Assembly (NCBI RefSeq): GCF_002776525.5
Contig: NC_045439.1
Location: 161,355,485 to 161,419,484 of the forward strand
Reading direction: 5' to 3'
Origin: Piliocolobus tephrosceles
Lineage: Eukaryota > Chordata > Mammalia > Primates > Cercopithecidae
DNA length: 64,000 bases
Both the position numbers and the translations under genes were made by a program. Position 1 is the stretch's first letter. Each line of letters starts with the position of its first letter. The notes under the pieces were generated by a model that did not search any database, was not told the DNA's origin, and worked only from the letters and a program-made list of their open reading frames with translations. Positions 43,167 through 55,570 of this stretch are shown in pieces.

Positions 43167-43246
43167 CTGCGGGGCTCAGAGCCTCGGGTCCCCAGGGTCC
43201 CGGAGAGCCAGATGGGCAGCAGGAGCGCCAGGAGCCCGGAGCACAT
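43167..43246 (-). CDS. GABRB3: GABRB3 exon 1a, alternative signal-peptide first exon
   Basis: First coding exon of the alternative beta-3 GABA-A receptor transcript. The ATG is at 43246-43244; 26 codons plus two bases run to a canonical donor (AG then GTGAGG). The peptide starts MCSGLLALLLPIWLSG and ends RGSEPR: a short start, a leucine-rich hydrophobic core and a small/polar tail, as expected of an ER signal peptide that is cleaved from the pentameric chloride-channel subunit. The last two bases (AG) join exon 2 to give Ser-Val-Asn. As I remember human isoform 2, residue 7 is Glu and residue 16 is Trp, whereas here they are Ala and Gly. Pro11 and Ser15, sites of reported human childhood-absence-epilepsy variants, carry the reference residues. 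The start has G at -3. The 5' UTR limit cannot be read from the sequence. Confidence 0.95.
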
Positions 43247-43420
43247 GGCGCTGTTCCTCCGGCCTAACCTGCTGGGATCCGCTCTCCCCCACCGTCTCCG
43301 AGCATCCAAACGGCGACGCGGGGATCCCCGCCCCTACCCCCCCCTCAGGCTTTCCCGCCTGGCCCGTCTTCCAGCCCCTGGCGTGGCGGCCCGATTCTTC
43401 GTTTATAAAATTGGACCATT
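43247..43420 (-). promoter_or_regulatory. GABRB3: Exon 1a proximal promoter / 5' UTR candidate
   Basis: On the minus strand, about 160 bp upstream of the exon 1a ATG, CCAATTTTATAAA (43414-43402) places a CCAAT pentamer directly next to a TATAAA. It sits at the edge of the CpG island, where sequence changes from AT-rich to GC-rich. Normal CCAAT-to-TATA spacing is 40-60 bp, so both may not work together. The start site is inferred, not seen. Confidence 0.45.
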
Positions 43421-45690
43421 TTTTTAAAAGCTGCTCCTTAACCTGCACCTCTTACCCTCACTCCTGAACATTTCTTAGGAGCACTGAGCGCTTTCCGCTC
43501 ACATACACACATATGTCATGGATGGCTAAGAGAGGCCTGAATATGTGTTTTGTTGTCAGCAAACTAGAATCCCAGCCAGACTTGGAGACTGGATTGTCGT
43601 TCCAGGGATGGTAAAATATCTGCCTCTTTTGGTGCCGCCCAGAGCTATCCGTGATCCCTAATATAAGACAAGGATCCTTGCTTCCCTGTGACAGGCCTCC
43701 TTCGGCTGTCATTAGAAGGCCACTGGCGCAAGGACCCTGGTGTACCAGTGCACAGCGGGTGCACCCCGCCCTCTGGACCACCACACCTAAGGGCCACTCA
43801 CCCACAGCCACAGGTTTTATATTTTCGTGAATGATCCCCAATAACGTTTCTCTGTACCTCGGATTTCTAATATTGAAAAAGATGGTTACACAGGCCTACT
43901 TGTAGCCAACTAACAAAACCTACACATCAAACTCGTTTTTGTGTTCTGTAGACCTCTTCAAATTGTTCCAAGACTTAATGGTTAATAATAGGTAACTACT
44001 TTATTGACTCATTTTTTTCTATGAAACTTAAGCTTTTCTTTAACATCGTTGAGACTTTATATTAGTAAATATCTAAATCTAGATCCTAAATCTCACGTTG
44101 GCATGTTTCTGTGCATTAATTTTAAATATCACTGCCTTTTCTAAAAATCAGCTATTTTATTTTTGGAACAGAAAATGTGACCGCAGTACCTGAAAGATTC
44201 AGAGATAAATATAGCTCCCTAATTATTTTCTGGAAAAGTCTATTCACCACTGCTTTGCATTCAATGTCCTGTTAATGCACAATGGAATTATATGGAAAAT
44301 TGTATCTGTTGTATCAGACACACATTCATAGTTCAGTTTATTTCTCCTTTATCCATGCAGTTCTTTTAGAGAAATGCCCTGCTGGGGATCGTGGCTATAA
44401 AAAGTAAACAATGAAAATAAAAATTGTTTGAATAAAACCAACAACATAGCAAGAATTAGCCCCCTTACTACCAGTTTGTATGTTCTAAGACTTGCAGAAC
44501 CACATTACAACATTATTATCCAACCGGGCATCATATCAGATCTTCTTGGCTTCACCCTGTCTCTGGAGCTTTTGGCTTTAACACCCCAGCTGCTGCCTCA
44601 GCACCCACTTCTGCAAGAAGTCTGATCAGCTTTACATGGGAACAAGCCCACATGGGATATGCTCATATCCTCATATAACAAGGTCTAAGATGCCACGGGA
44701 TTTGCTCAGTACTCACATATGTGCAATCTGAAATTTCTGGCAAGTTAAAAATCTATGGGGCAGACCTTTGGCTAACGAACACATATCCATGGATCAAAGC
44801 GTCTCCCTTTATTGCCTCTTAAGAAATGTCCTGAGATGCAGTTGCTGTTGGCCTCTCAAAGATGATCTTGTGAGATGGATCCATCTTTTGTCCTTCGTAC
44901 TCAGCAGTGGGTGGTCTGCCCGGTAATGAACCCTCCCTCCTGCCTGCTCCCTCTCTTTCCATGCCTACATTCCCTTTTCCTTTGCTCCTGTGTTCACTGG
45001 AATCAAACACCCTAGTAACATATCACCAACTAAATTTTGCCTCAGGATATGTTTTCTGGGGAACCTAGGCTGAGTTGTGAATTAATCCACAAGTCATTAG
45101 AAATGTCACCTAAAATGCAGTCTCTTTGAAAAGGCAAAATCAAAGAGAAAGACTGCAGAGGTGCGATCAGGATGCATGGGCTATAAGGTTCTTACACAGC
45201 CACGCACTACTGCACATCACAGCCACTGCTCAGCTTGCACCTACACCCACAACAAAGGGTGGACATGCAGCCCGCCACCCTTCCTCCTTTCTCAGCTCCC
45301 TCCAATATAGGCAGCCATCTGGGAGGGGTGGATAAGCACTGAACACCAGCACCCAAATCCTTGTGCTCTCTTGCTTAGAGAGTAATTACGTATTAGCCAA
45401 ATCAGCAGAAAATCATTAATTCAGTTCCTGCATTCATTTTACACTGGAAGAAAAAAAGGCTCCAGGAGTCCCACAGAGGATAATTTTTCATGGTAGTAGG
45501 AAAAGGAGGTGAATGCCGTTTTGTTCATAGGAAGGTGGTTTTAAATGGTCTAGAAGAATATTTGGAGACACTCAAGGTAGAAAGAAGGAAGGGAAGCAGA
45601 GAGCTGGGAGGCATCAGGTGATCACATTATGTCATCCATGTCTGTGCATTTTGATTGACCCAAATGCCTTTCACCCAAACTGTTTTGTTC
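43421..45690. other. Upstream flank of GABRB3, repeat-poor
   Basis: No Alu, L1 or gene recognised. AT-rich with scattered short open frames of no merit. Confidence 0.55.
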
Positions 45691-46454
45691 AGTCACTTTT
45701 CTAACTTATAACACATGAACTAAAATGTTGCATGTATAGTTAGCTAAGTCTCAACGAATGTATAAACTAGTGTACATTTTCATCTTTCCCAAAGTTCTCT
45801 TGTGACCCTTTGACCCATGTGCCACTGAAGGTTCCAGACAAGCTCTGAACAGCATACATTCTGTCATTATACTTGTTACTTTTTTTCTTGCCTGTTTTAA
45901 GCATTCTATGTAAGTAGAATGTTGCATTATACGTTGTTTCACGTCTGGCGTCTTTCACTGGGTGTAATGTTTCTGAGATCTATTCATGTTGTTGCAGACC
46001 CATAGTTTGCTCCTTTGTATTGCCAAGTAGTATTCCATTCACCTGTTGATGAGCCTTTCTAATGTTAGTGATTATGAATAACAATTCATATAGAGGTCTT
46101 TATGTGGACATGAGGTTTCATTTCTCTTGGACAAATACCTAGGAGTAAAATGGCTAAATCATGTGGTGAGTGTATGTTTAGTTTTATAAGGAACTGCCAA
46201 AGCAGTCCCCAAAGTGCTTGGAGGATTTTGCATCTCACCCGCAACGCAAGAGAAATGCAGCTGCTCCACATCCTCTCAGTTCATCTCGGTGGGTGTATAG
46301 TGGCAACCCATTGTGGTTTTAATTTGCATTTGCCTGGTGATATATAAGTAAGCATATTTCATTTACATATTGGCCACTCATTTTCTTTTTGAAGATACAA
46401 GATTTTTGCCCATTTTAATTGCATTCTCTGTCTTTTTCATTGAGATGTGAGAGG

Positions 46455-46738
46455 TTTTTTTTTTTTTTTTTAATTGAGATGGAGTCTCCCACTGTCATCC
46501 TGGGTGGGGAGCAGTGGCTCAATCTCATCTCTCTGCAACTTCCACCTCCCAGGTTCAAGTGATTCTCTTGCCTCAGCCTCCCAAGTAGCTAGGATTACCA
46601 TGCCTGGCTAATTTTTTGTATTTAGTAGACAGAGTTTCACTATGTTAGCCAGGCTGGTCTTGAACTCCTGACCTTGTGATCTGCCCGCCTTGGCCTCCCA
46701 AAGTGCTGGGATTACAGGCATGCGCCACCACGCCCAGC
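46455..46738 (-). mobile_element. Alu, minus strand, nested in L1
   Basis: T16 tail, gagatggagtctcccactgt to gccaccacgcccag; an internal deletion after gctaggattac. Confidence 0.92.
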
Positions 46739-47055
46739 TAGAGTTCTTTATATATTCTGGATAGAAATCCTTTCTCAGATATATGTAATGTAAATGTTTT
46801 CTCCCAGTCTGCAGCCTTGTTGTCTCATTTCTTTAATAGTATCTTTCAAAGAAAAGAAGAATTTAATTTAGATGAAATGCAACTTATTCACTTTCTTCTT
46901 CTAAGGTTCAGACTTTTGATATTCTACTTTAGAAATCATTGCCTAATTAAAAGTTAAGATTTTCTGCATGTTATCATTTAAAAATTAGCAATATTTAGAC
47001 CTGTTACTTGTTAATTTTGTGGATGATGTAAGGATCAAGGTTCTTCCAAATGAAG

Positions 47056-47451
47056 TGTACTAGTCAGTTCTCACACTGCTATAAAGAAATGCCTGAAACT
47101 GGGTAATTTGTAAAGAAAAAAATGGTTAACTGGTTCACAGTTCTCCAGGCTGTGTGGAAAGCATCTGGGGAGGCCTCAGGAAACTTATAATCACAGCGGA
47201 AGTCAGAGGGGAAGCAGGCATGTCACATGGCCAGAGCAGGAGGAGGAGAGATAGGAGGGGAGGTGCTACACACTTTTAAACAATCATATCTCACAATAAC
47301 TCGCTATTGTCACGACAACACCAAAGGAATGGTGTTAAACCAGGAGAAACTGCCCCCATGATCTACCACCTCCCACCAGGCCCCACCTCCAACACTGGGG
47401 ATTGTAATTTAACATGAGATTTAGGCAGGGACATAGATTCAAACCATATCA
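47056..47451 (-). mobile_element. MaLR solo LTR (MST-like), minus strand, nested in L1
   Basis: tgtactagtcagttctcaca at the left, agattcaaaccatatca at the right, with the internal aggccccacctccaacactg text. The same family as 14764-15161. Confidence 0.87.
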
Positions 47452-48290
47452 TGAGCCATGATTTGCTGGAAATATTCTTTCCTTCAATCTGGTTACCTTT
47501 ATATGTTTGTTGAGAATCAACTGATCTTATATGTGTGGCTGTGTTTTTTTACTCTATTTTGTTTACCCTTTTCCATTAATTTATCTATATATCTGTATAC
47601 TAATCCATACTGTTTTGACTAATGTAGCTATAAAGTTAATATTGAAATAATGTAGCATAATCCATCCAATTTTGTTCTTCACCAAAATTGTTTTAACTAT
47701 GTGACGTCTTTGCATTCCATAAATATTTTAGAATGATCTTTTCAATTTCTAGCCTGATGGGATTTTAATTTATATTACATAAAATCTGTAGATGAATCTA
47801 GGGAAAATTGACATCTTAACAACATTAAAAACTATCTTTCAGTTTATGAAAACTCTGTATTTAGATCATCTCTAACTTCTTTTTGTAAGTACTTTGTATA
47901 TTTTAGTGTAGAGGTTCTGTATTTGATTCATTAAATTTATCACTATTTCATATTTTTATGCTATTATAAGTGATTTTTAAATATTTAATTGCCAATTGCA
48001 TATTGCTAGCACATATAAATATGATTAACTTTTCTATATTATCATTACAGCCTACAACTCAATGTACTTATTAATAGTTTTGTAGATTCCTTAGGATTCT
48101 ATCCAAGAGATAATTACATCATCTGTGAATACAGTTTATTTCTTCCTGTCCTATATGTAGATGTTTTTAATTTCTTTTTCCTGCCTTACAGTACTGGCTG
48201 GAGCTCCCAGTACCATGTGGAAAGGAAGTGGTAAGAGTGGACACCCTTGCCTTGTTCCAATATTAGGGTTTTGTCGTTGCTGTTTGGGAT

Positions 48291-50318
48291 TTTTGTTGTT
48301 TTTTGTTTACCATTAAGTATGGTGTTGGCATCTCCCTCTTATTTTTCTTCTATTCTCCCTCTCCTACCCTCTCTTCCTTTTCTTTCATCTCCTGGAAAAG
48401 TTTAGTCCTAAGAGTAGAGAAGTACATGGTGTGCACCTGGTATGGAGTAGGAAGCTCTCAGGCCAGAGTCCAGGCAGTGCGAGGAGGCCACGAAGCTTCA
48501 TAGCTCGAGAAACTGAGAAAAGCACCGTTTCACATGGAAGGCTTAGTTTGAAAATCACAGCCAAAGCAAAGAAGGAAGGCCTGGAGAGGGAGAGCCGGCC
48601 ATAGTTATCAGATCATAGAAAGTGGCAAAGTAGCCTGTGTTTGAAATTATAGCCAAAGCAAAGCTAAGAGAACATCCCCATTGAAGCCTGGTCTGGTTTG
48701 GCAGTCTGTTTCAGAGGGTGAGGAGAGTGTCCACACATGAAAACTGCCTTGCATGAGGGTCTAAGCCCACGCAGGAGGAGGGCATGCACTGGGTGGGCCA
48801 GCCTGGCATACAGAGTTCGAGCTCACACAGTGCTAGGAGGGTTCCCCCACAGGAAGGCATGCACAAGGTGAAGATGAGGGGGTCATTCATTTGATAAGGT
48901 GACCTGTCATGGAAAACCAGCCCAAGCAAGGTCAGGAAGGCATCCATGTACTGGGATGGCCCAAAATGGGGAGTCAGAACCTGAAAAGGAAGAGGAGAAT
49001 GCCACAGGGAATGGAAGCAATGGCAGCAATGGGAGACACAGTGGGGACTTAACCCAATAAGTACATACACCAAGAGGAATGGAAGCCAAGTTTCTCTCTG
49101 TTGGAGATGAGAGTTACGAGTACAAAAAAAGGGAGAAACAATCCCTGTGGTGTGAGTGCAATTTGAATGTATTAGCGTGAACTACTGGTTTTCTGTAAAT
49201 ACAACTACAAATATATACATAAACATATAGACATGTATACATGTACTCACTGTATACATACATATACACACATTTATATATATATATATATATATATTCT
49301 CTGCTTCTACCCACCAAGAGGTCCTGGGAACAGTGACAGCACAATAGCAATGAGCACCCTCTGCACCCAGATCTTGGCTTCCCCGTACTATTTTCTACAG
49401 AAAGGAACCAGAGCTACTTGGGAAAATGGATACTTCCAGAGACAGACAGAGAAAGTATAAGATGGGATTGGAACGTTTGTGACAGAGCAATGAGGTGGTC
49501 AAAGAATGATGAGAACATGTCAAAACGACACAAAATCCAGCCTTAATGTTTTTATACTGCCTATTTTCTGGGATGATTTGAGTAAAAATAAAAAATGATA
49601 ATAATTACAACCCAAAGGATAAAATAGGAAAATTAGAGTTCATACACATTGTCTGATCATGAATGATGTATTTTGATCATTCATGGTAATATATTACATA
49701 GCTTTTAAGTATGTGTTTCACAAAATTAATTACAAAATTAACTATGAAGTGAAAGTAGTAAATTTATAATTTAGCTGGGCAGATACTACCTTAATCAAAA
49801 GATCAATATGAACAAATTTAAAGAATGAGATATCTCAAAAGTATGCATCCCATGATATAATGCAGTGAGATTATATCAGTTTATGTCATTTCCACAAAAA
49901 TACGCAAGCTAAATCCAATCATGAGGAAACATCAGACAAACCCAAATTAAGAGTTCCTACAGCATAATATCCCTATAATAATTCAAAACTGCAAATGCCA
50001 TCAAAGTCCAGAAAAGACTGAAACTACTCCAAACTAAAGTAAACCAAAGAGACAGGAATTATTAATGCATGCATAATTCTGGACTCCATCATTTTGCTGT
50101 AAAATATTTTAATGAGGTAATTGGTTGATCTTAACTGAGGTGTAAAGATGGAATAGCAATAATTTAACAGTATCTATTTCCTGATATTTTGATGGTTGTA
50201 TTGTAATAACACTGAAAGGCTCTTTGCATGTATGAAAGCACACTAAGATATGTGAGAAAAGTTTTCCGTAATGTTATGACTTCAAACTAAAAAAAAAAGG
50301 TGTAAGGAAGTTCTGCAG
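48291..50318. other. Unassigned intergenic sequence with a TA repeat and a possible L1M 3' end
   Basis: 48290-49150 is a fairly GC-balanced stretch with no recognised family; a 120-codon minus frame (48711-49073) has no domain. (TA)n at 49276-49297. 49970-50210 (actccaaactaaagtaaacc; ctatttcctgatattttgat) resembles an L1M 3' end, plus strand. Confidence 0.45.
49276..49297. repeat. (TA)n microsatellite
   Basis: Eleven TA units. Confidence 0.9.
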
Positions 50319-51825
50319 ATGCCCTTTAGCAGATTAAGGAAATTGCCTGCTATTCCTAGTTTAATGGAATGGAAACCTTTTTATCAAGAAAGGTATGGAA
50401 TTTCATCAGATGCTTTTTTTTTTTTTTGTATCTGTGGGATAATCATTAATTTTGTCCTTTATTCTTTTAACATGATAAATGACATTGATTTTTCAAATGT
50501 TAAGCAATATTTGTATTCCTAGGATAAACATTGCTTGGTCATTTTGCTTATACTTTTTACCTGTTGCTGCATTTGACTGCCCAATATTATTAAAAACATG
50601 TGTGCCTATGGTCATGAGTATTTTGGTGTATATTTGCCTTTTCTTGCCTGGTTTTTGTATTAGTGCGATGCTGACCTCAGAAAGCAAGGTTTCATATGTG
50701 TTTCTTTCTGCAGTAAGTTTTGAAAGATTTTTCTGTAGGATTGTCATTGTATCTTCCTTGAATAGCTCCTAGAATTTGCCAATGAAGCCAATGAAGTTTG
50801 AAGATTTCCTTAATTTTTAAATAACAAATACAGTACCTTCAGCAGACATAGGCTATTTAGATTTCTATTTCTTCTTGTGATCGTTTTGTTACATAATTGA
50901 AGTTTATTTCATCTAAGTTGTCAAATTTATTAATGAAACATATTTACAACACTCCCTTATTATAATTTTTGAAGTTTGTAGTGCACGTAGTTATGCTCCC
51001 ACTTTCTTTTCTGATATTAGTAGTTTGTGTCCTCTTTTTTATATCGATGATTCTGGCTTAAAGTTGCTTACTTTCATTCATCGTGTCAAGTAATCTGTTT
51101 TCGGTTGTACCACTTTGCTCTATTATTCGCCTGTTTCGTATCTTACTGATTTCTGCTTTTGTTTTTACTACTTCCTTTCTTCTACTTTCTTTGGGCTTAC
51201 TTTGCTTTCTCCTCTTCTAGTTTCTTAGGATTGAAGCTTAGATTAATGATTTTTAGGACTTTTCTAATATGGGCATTTAAAGCTATATATTTCTAAGCTT
51301 CAGTGGTATTCCAAAAGTTTTACTATATTTTAATTTTAATTTACTTCATAGTATTTTCTCATTTATTTTGATTTTATTAGCCATAGGTATTTAGAAGTAT
51401 GTTCTCTAATTTCAAAACATTAAAATATACTAGATTTTATTTTAAATTTAATTTTGTTATAATCAGAGCATATATTTTCTATAGATTCAGCTCTTTTAAA
51501 TTTGCTGTGATAAAATTTCTGACCTGTGCATGGTTTAGGTCAGTGATTATACCATGTACACTTGAGCAGATAGTGTATTCTGTTCTTTGGGGATGGAGTA
51601 TTGTATAAATGTCAATTAGGTTAATTTAGCTGACAGTGATGTTTGGGTTTTACATGTCCTTACTGATTTTCCGTGTACTTGTTCAGTCAATTACTGAGAG
51701 GGGAATGTTGATGGCTTTACATAATTTTTGTCTATTACTTCTTTCAATTTTTTGAGTTTCTGCTACCTGTCTTCCTGTCTTTTCAAACTGTTATTTGGTG
51801 CATAAGCATGCAGGAATTGTATGTC

Positions 51826-52069
51826 TGTTTTTCTTTTATGAGACGGATTCTTGCTCTGTTGCCCAAGCCAGAGAGCAGTGGCACGATCCTGGCTCACTGC
51901 AACCTCTGCCTCCAGGGTTCAAGCGATTCTCCTGCCTCAGACTCCTGAGTAGCTGGGACTACAGGCGCGCACTACCACACCCAGCTAGTTTTTTGTATTT
52001 TTAGTAGAGATGGGGTTTCATCATCTTGACCAGGCTGGTCTCGAATTCCTGAGCTTGTGATCCACCCGA
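51826..52069 (-). mobile_element. Alu, minus strand, 5' truncated
   Basis: gagacggattcttgctctgt to gtgatccacccga; lacks the last ~50 bp (the Alu head). Confidence 0.92.
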
Positions 52070-52289
52070 TGAATGTCTCTTTTATTATTTGAAATGACCC
52101 TCTTTGTTGCTGGTAGTATTCTTTGCCTGGAGCCTGTCTTATCTTAGCAACTACTCCAACTCTTTTATAATTTTTCCTTTCATTGCAACCTATTTGCTGA
52201 GAGTTAAAATCTCTTTTTTGTGGGCTTCATTTAGTCAGGCCAAGCTTCTTTATCATGTCTGATAATTCCTGCCTTTTAGTTGGACTGTC

Positions 52290-52600
52290 CAGTTCAGCTG
52301 TTTAATAGAAATGTCATGTAAGCCACACATTGAAATTTTCAAAAAATTCTGTAGCCATATTAAAAAGAGGAAATAAGTAGAATTAATTTTAGTAATATAT
52401 CTTATTTAACCCAATATAGCCAAAATATATGTCAACCTATAATTGATGTAAAAACATAAATGAGAAAAAGTGTCATACTAAGTATTCAAAATCTGGTGTT
52501 TTTTTGACACTTGCAGTGCATCTTAATTTAGGATAGGTCCATTTAGAGTGCTCAATAGTCGCAAGTGGCTACTAGCTACCATTTTGCACGATGCAAATCT
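52290..52600. mobile_element. Probable hAT-type DNA transposon fossil (MER class)
   Basis: Starts cagttcagctgtttaataga and ends gtggctactagctaccattt. The inner text atttaacccaatatagccaa and agtgctcaatagtcgcaagt resembles a common non-autonomous hAT family from memory; the family name is not certain. It lies inside L1 sequence. Confidence 0.5.
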
Positions 52601-52734
52601 AAACTACCTGTATTTAATGTCATTATTGAAGTGGTAGAGTTTATGCCGAGCACCATTTTTTTGTTTTGTTTTCTGTTTGTCTTATCTGTTCATTGCTCTT
52701 CCCACCTTTTCCTGCCTTTTAAAAAACTCAGTTC

Positions 52735-53033
52735 GGCTGGGTGCAGTGGCTCACACCTGCAATCCCAGCACTTTGGGAGGCCCAGACGGGCGGATCATGA
52801 GGTCAAGAGATCGAGACCATCCTGGTCAACTTGGTGAAACCCCGTCTCTACTAAAAATACAAAAATTAACCGGGCGTGGTGGCGCATGACTGTAGTCCCA
52901 GCTACTTGGGAGGCTGAAACAGGAGAATCACTTGAACCCGGCAGGCAGAAGTTGCAGTGAGCCGAGATCATGCCACTGCACTTCCAGCATGAGGACAGAG
53001 TGAGACTCCATCTCAAACAAACAACAAAAAAAA
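52735..53033 (+). mobile_element. AluY/S-like element, plus strand
   Basis: ggctgggtgcagtggctcac to gactccatctc, then a CAAA-type tail. Confidence 0.93.
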
Positions 53034-53659
53034 CCCCTCAAATCATTGTATTTTTTTAGCATTCAATTCCATATTTACTGTGGGGTTATAAACTATGCCT
53101 TTTTTCTGGTGTTTAAGGTTTACAACGTTTATCTTTAGGTACAGTCTAGTCTCAAATACTGTAATTCTATTTAATGTTTAATGCAAAAACCTTACCACAG
53201 TGCAATTCTACCACCCCCAAATTGTGTGCTATTTTCTTATATTTAACTTTTATATATGTTAAAATACCATCACATTGATATTGCTATAAATACCTTTCAA
53301 GAAATATTTTAAAATAAATTCTCTACATATTTGCTGTTTATAGCACTCTTTAGTACTTTGCAGTTATATATATGTTTTCATCTGACATTTTCATTTTGTC
53401 AAAAGAACTTACTATATTATTCTAGAGCACGTCTGCTAGTGACAATTCTCCTAGCTTTTGTTGACTGAAAATCTTGTTTGCCTACATTTTCATGAGATTA
53501 TTTTGCTAGATATAAAAGTCAAAGTTGACAAGCTCTCCTTTAGCACTTTAAAAACAGTAGTCCCTTGTTATTTCATAAGAAATTAATAATTTCTTATGTA
53601 TTTCAACAAAAAATTAATGAAAATATATTATCTCTGTCCTCATGTACATACTTTGTTTT

Positions 53660-53946
53660 CCAGAGACAGGGTCGTGCTCTGTCACCCAGGATGGAATACA
53701 GTGGTGCAATCATAGCTCATCAGAGTCTCAAACTCCTGGGCTCAAGCGATCCTCCTGGCTCAGCTTCCCTAGTAGCTGGGACTTAGAGGTGTATGCCACC
53801 GAAACCAGCTAAGTTATTTTTTACTTTTTAATTTTTTTTTTGTAGAGATGGGGTATCGCTTTGTTGCTCAAGCTGCTTCCAACCTCCTCGCTTCAAGTGA
53901 TCCTCCCAAAGTGCTGGGATTATAGACATGAGCCACTGCACCCCCC
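53660..53946 (-). mobile_element. AluJ-like element, minus strand
   Basis: agagacagggtcgtgctctg to gagccactgcacccc; divergent, with deletions. Confidence 0.88.
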
Positions 53947-54317
53947 CCATAATAGCTTCATATGCACCATCTGGGTTGCCTTTAAGTTTTTCCGTCTATC
54001 AATACTCATCACCAACTTTATCTTGATGTTCCTAGATGTACTTTTCTTTTTGTTTACCCTTCTTGGAATTCATTGAGCTTCTCAGGTCTGTGTGTTTATA
54101 GCTTTCGTCTCATTTGGATAATTTCCAGCTCATATTTTCAAAAACATTTTTCCTCCCCTCTTCGGAAACTCCAATTACACATATGTGTGACACTTTGATA
54201 TACTCTCACAGGCCTCTGAATACTTTGTTTTTTTTCAGCCTGTTTTTCCACTGTGCTTTAGTTCAGATAACCATATTACTATGTTTTCAAGTTCTCTCTT
54301 TAAAATCTTTATATTTT

Positions 54318-54617
54318 GGCCGGGCGCGGTGGCTCAAGCCTGTAATCCCAGCACTTTGGGAGGCCGAGACGGGCGGATCACGAGGTCAGGAGATCGAGAC
54401 CATCCTGGCTAACACAGTGAAACCCCGTCTCTACTAAAAAATACAAAAAACTAGCCGGGCAAGGTGGCGGGCGCCTGTAGTCCCAGCTACTCGGGAGGCT
54501 GAGGCAGGAGAATGGTGTGAACCCGGGAGGTAGAGCTTGCAGTGAGCTGAGATCCGGCCACTGCACTCCAGCCTGGGCGACAGAGCGAGACTCTGTCTCA
54601 AAAAAAAAAAAAAAAAT
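54318..54617 (+). mobile_element. AluYR-type Alu, plus strand, perfect TSD
   Basis: ggccgggcgcggtggctcaa head and gagatccggccactgcactc in the right arm, the Old World monkey diagnostic. The 16-bp TSD aaaatctttatatttt is at 54302-54317, and its second copy follows the A-tail. Few mutations, so recent. Confidence 0.97.
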
Positions 54618-55570
54618 CTTTATATTTTTACGTTTACATAGTAGGTATATATATTTATGTGGTACATGAGATATTTTGGTACAGGCATACAGCGCATATT
54701 GATTACATCAAGGTAAATGAAATATTCATCTCCTCAAGCATTTAACATTTCTTTGTGTCACAAACATTCCAGTTATACTTTCAGTTATTTTTGAATGTAC
54801 AATAAATTGTTCATTGTAGTCATCCTAATGTGCCATCAAATACTAAATCTTTTGCATTCTAAGTATATTTTGCTAGAATTATATAATCGTGTAATTTTCC
54901 AACATATGTAATTGTTAGAAAAACCACAATTTGCACCAACCTAATTTTTTTTTTGTGAAATCTCTAAGGTTTTTCCAAATATAATACTGCATTATCTGCA
55001 GACAAAGACAATTTGACTTCTTCCTTTCCGATTTGGATGCCCTTTCTCTCCTCCTCTTGTCTGATTGCTCTAGGTAGGACCTTCACGTACTGTGCTGAAT
55101 ACCAGTGGTGACAGTGGGCATCCAAACTTCTCTTGTCTTCTGCATTGTCCAATTTGCTTTGAGTCATGTCTTTCAGAAATTGTATTTGAGCTCTAATAAT
55201 TTCATTTGGTTCTTCTTATATATTCCATTATTGCCTTCATTGTGTTCATTTTTTCTTTAAACCATTAAGCTCATCAACGGTAGTTTATCATTTTCTTGTC
55301 TCGTTATTCAATCATCTCTCATTTCTTGCGCTGTTATTATTATAATAATTGACTTTTTTTTGGGTTATGAGTTACATCTTCCTGAATCTTGGTATGCTAA
55401 TAATTCTTTTCAGACTCTGCACATTGTGAATTTTATGTTGTTCTGTGCTGTATTTTGCCATCTTCTTTTAAAGGGTGTTTGTCTTTATTCCAGCAGTAAA
55501 GTTACATACTGATCAGCTGATCTTTTCAAGAGTAGTTTTAAAGTTCTTTAAGGGGAAAGTCTAAGGTGGC

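Larger units (their letters stand above)
45691..48290 (-). mobile_element. Degenerate L1, minus strand, with nested Alu and MaLR LTR
   Basis: Antisense L1 3' half: gtgtacattttcatctttcc, agtattccattcacctgttg, tggctaaatcatgtggtgag, and 48190-48260 (gtactggctggagctcccag, acacccttgccttgttccaa). Interrupted by an Alu (46455-46738) and an MST-like LTR (47056-47451). Confidence 0.85.
50319..52734 (-). mobile_element. Degenerate L1 ORF2, minus strand, with nested Alu and DNA-transposon fossil
   Basis: Antisense ORF2: gaaattgcctgctattccta, ttgatttttcaaatgttaag, caatatttgtattcctagga, tgtcctcttttttatatcga and ataaatgtcaattaggttaa, in L1 order. Alu at 51826-52069; hAT-like fossil at 52290-52600; L1-like text resumes near 52605. 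Confidence 0.8.
53034..55570 (-). mobile_element. Degenerate L1, minus strand, with two Alus
   Basis: Antisense L1-like AT-rich text on both sides of Alus at 53660-53946 and 54318-54617. 54630-54850 is an L1 3' UTR type (tggtacatgagatattttgg). 54950-55150 resembles ORF2 antisense (tattatctgcagacaaagac-like; ccagtggtgacagtgggcat). Mixed pieces, not one clean copy. Confidence 0.65.

Noticed and set aside
43176..43448. Minus-strand 90-codon frame over exon 1a
   Set aside because: It is in a different frame from the recognised signal peptide and crosses the promoter edge.
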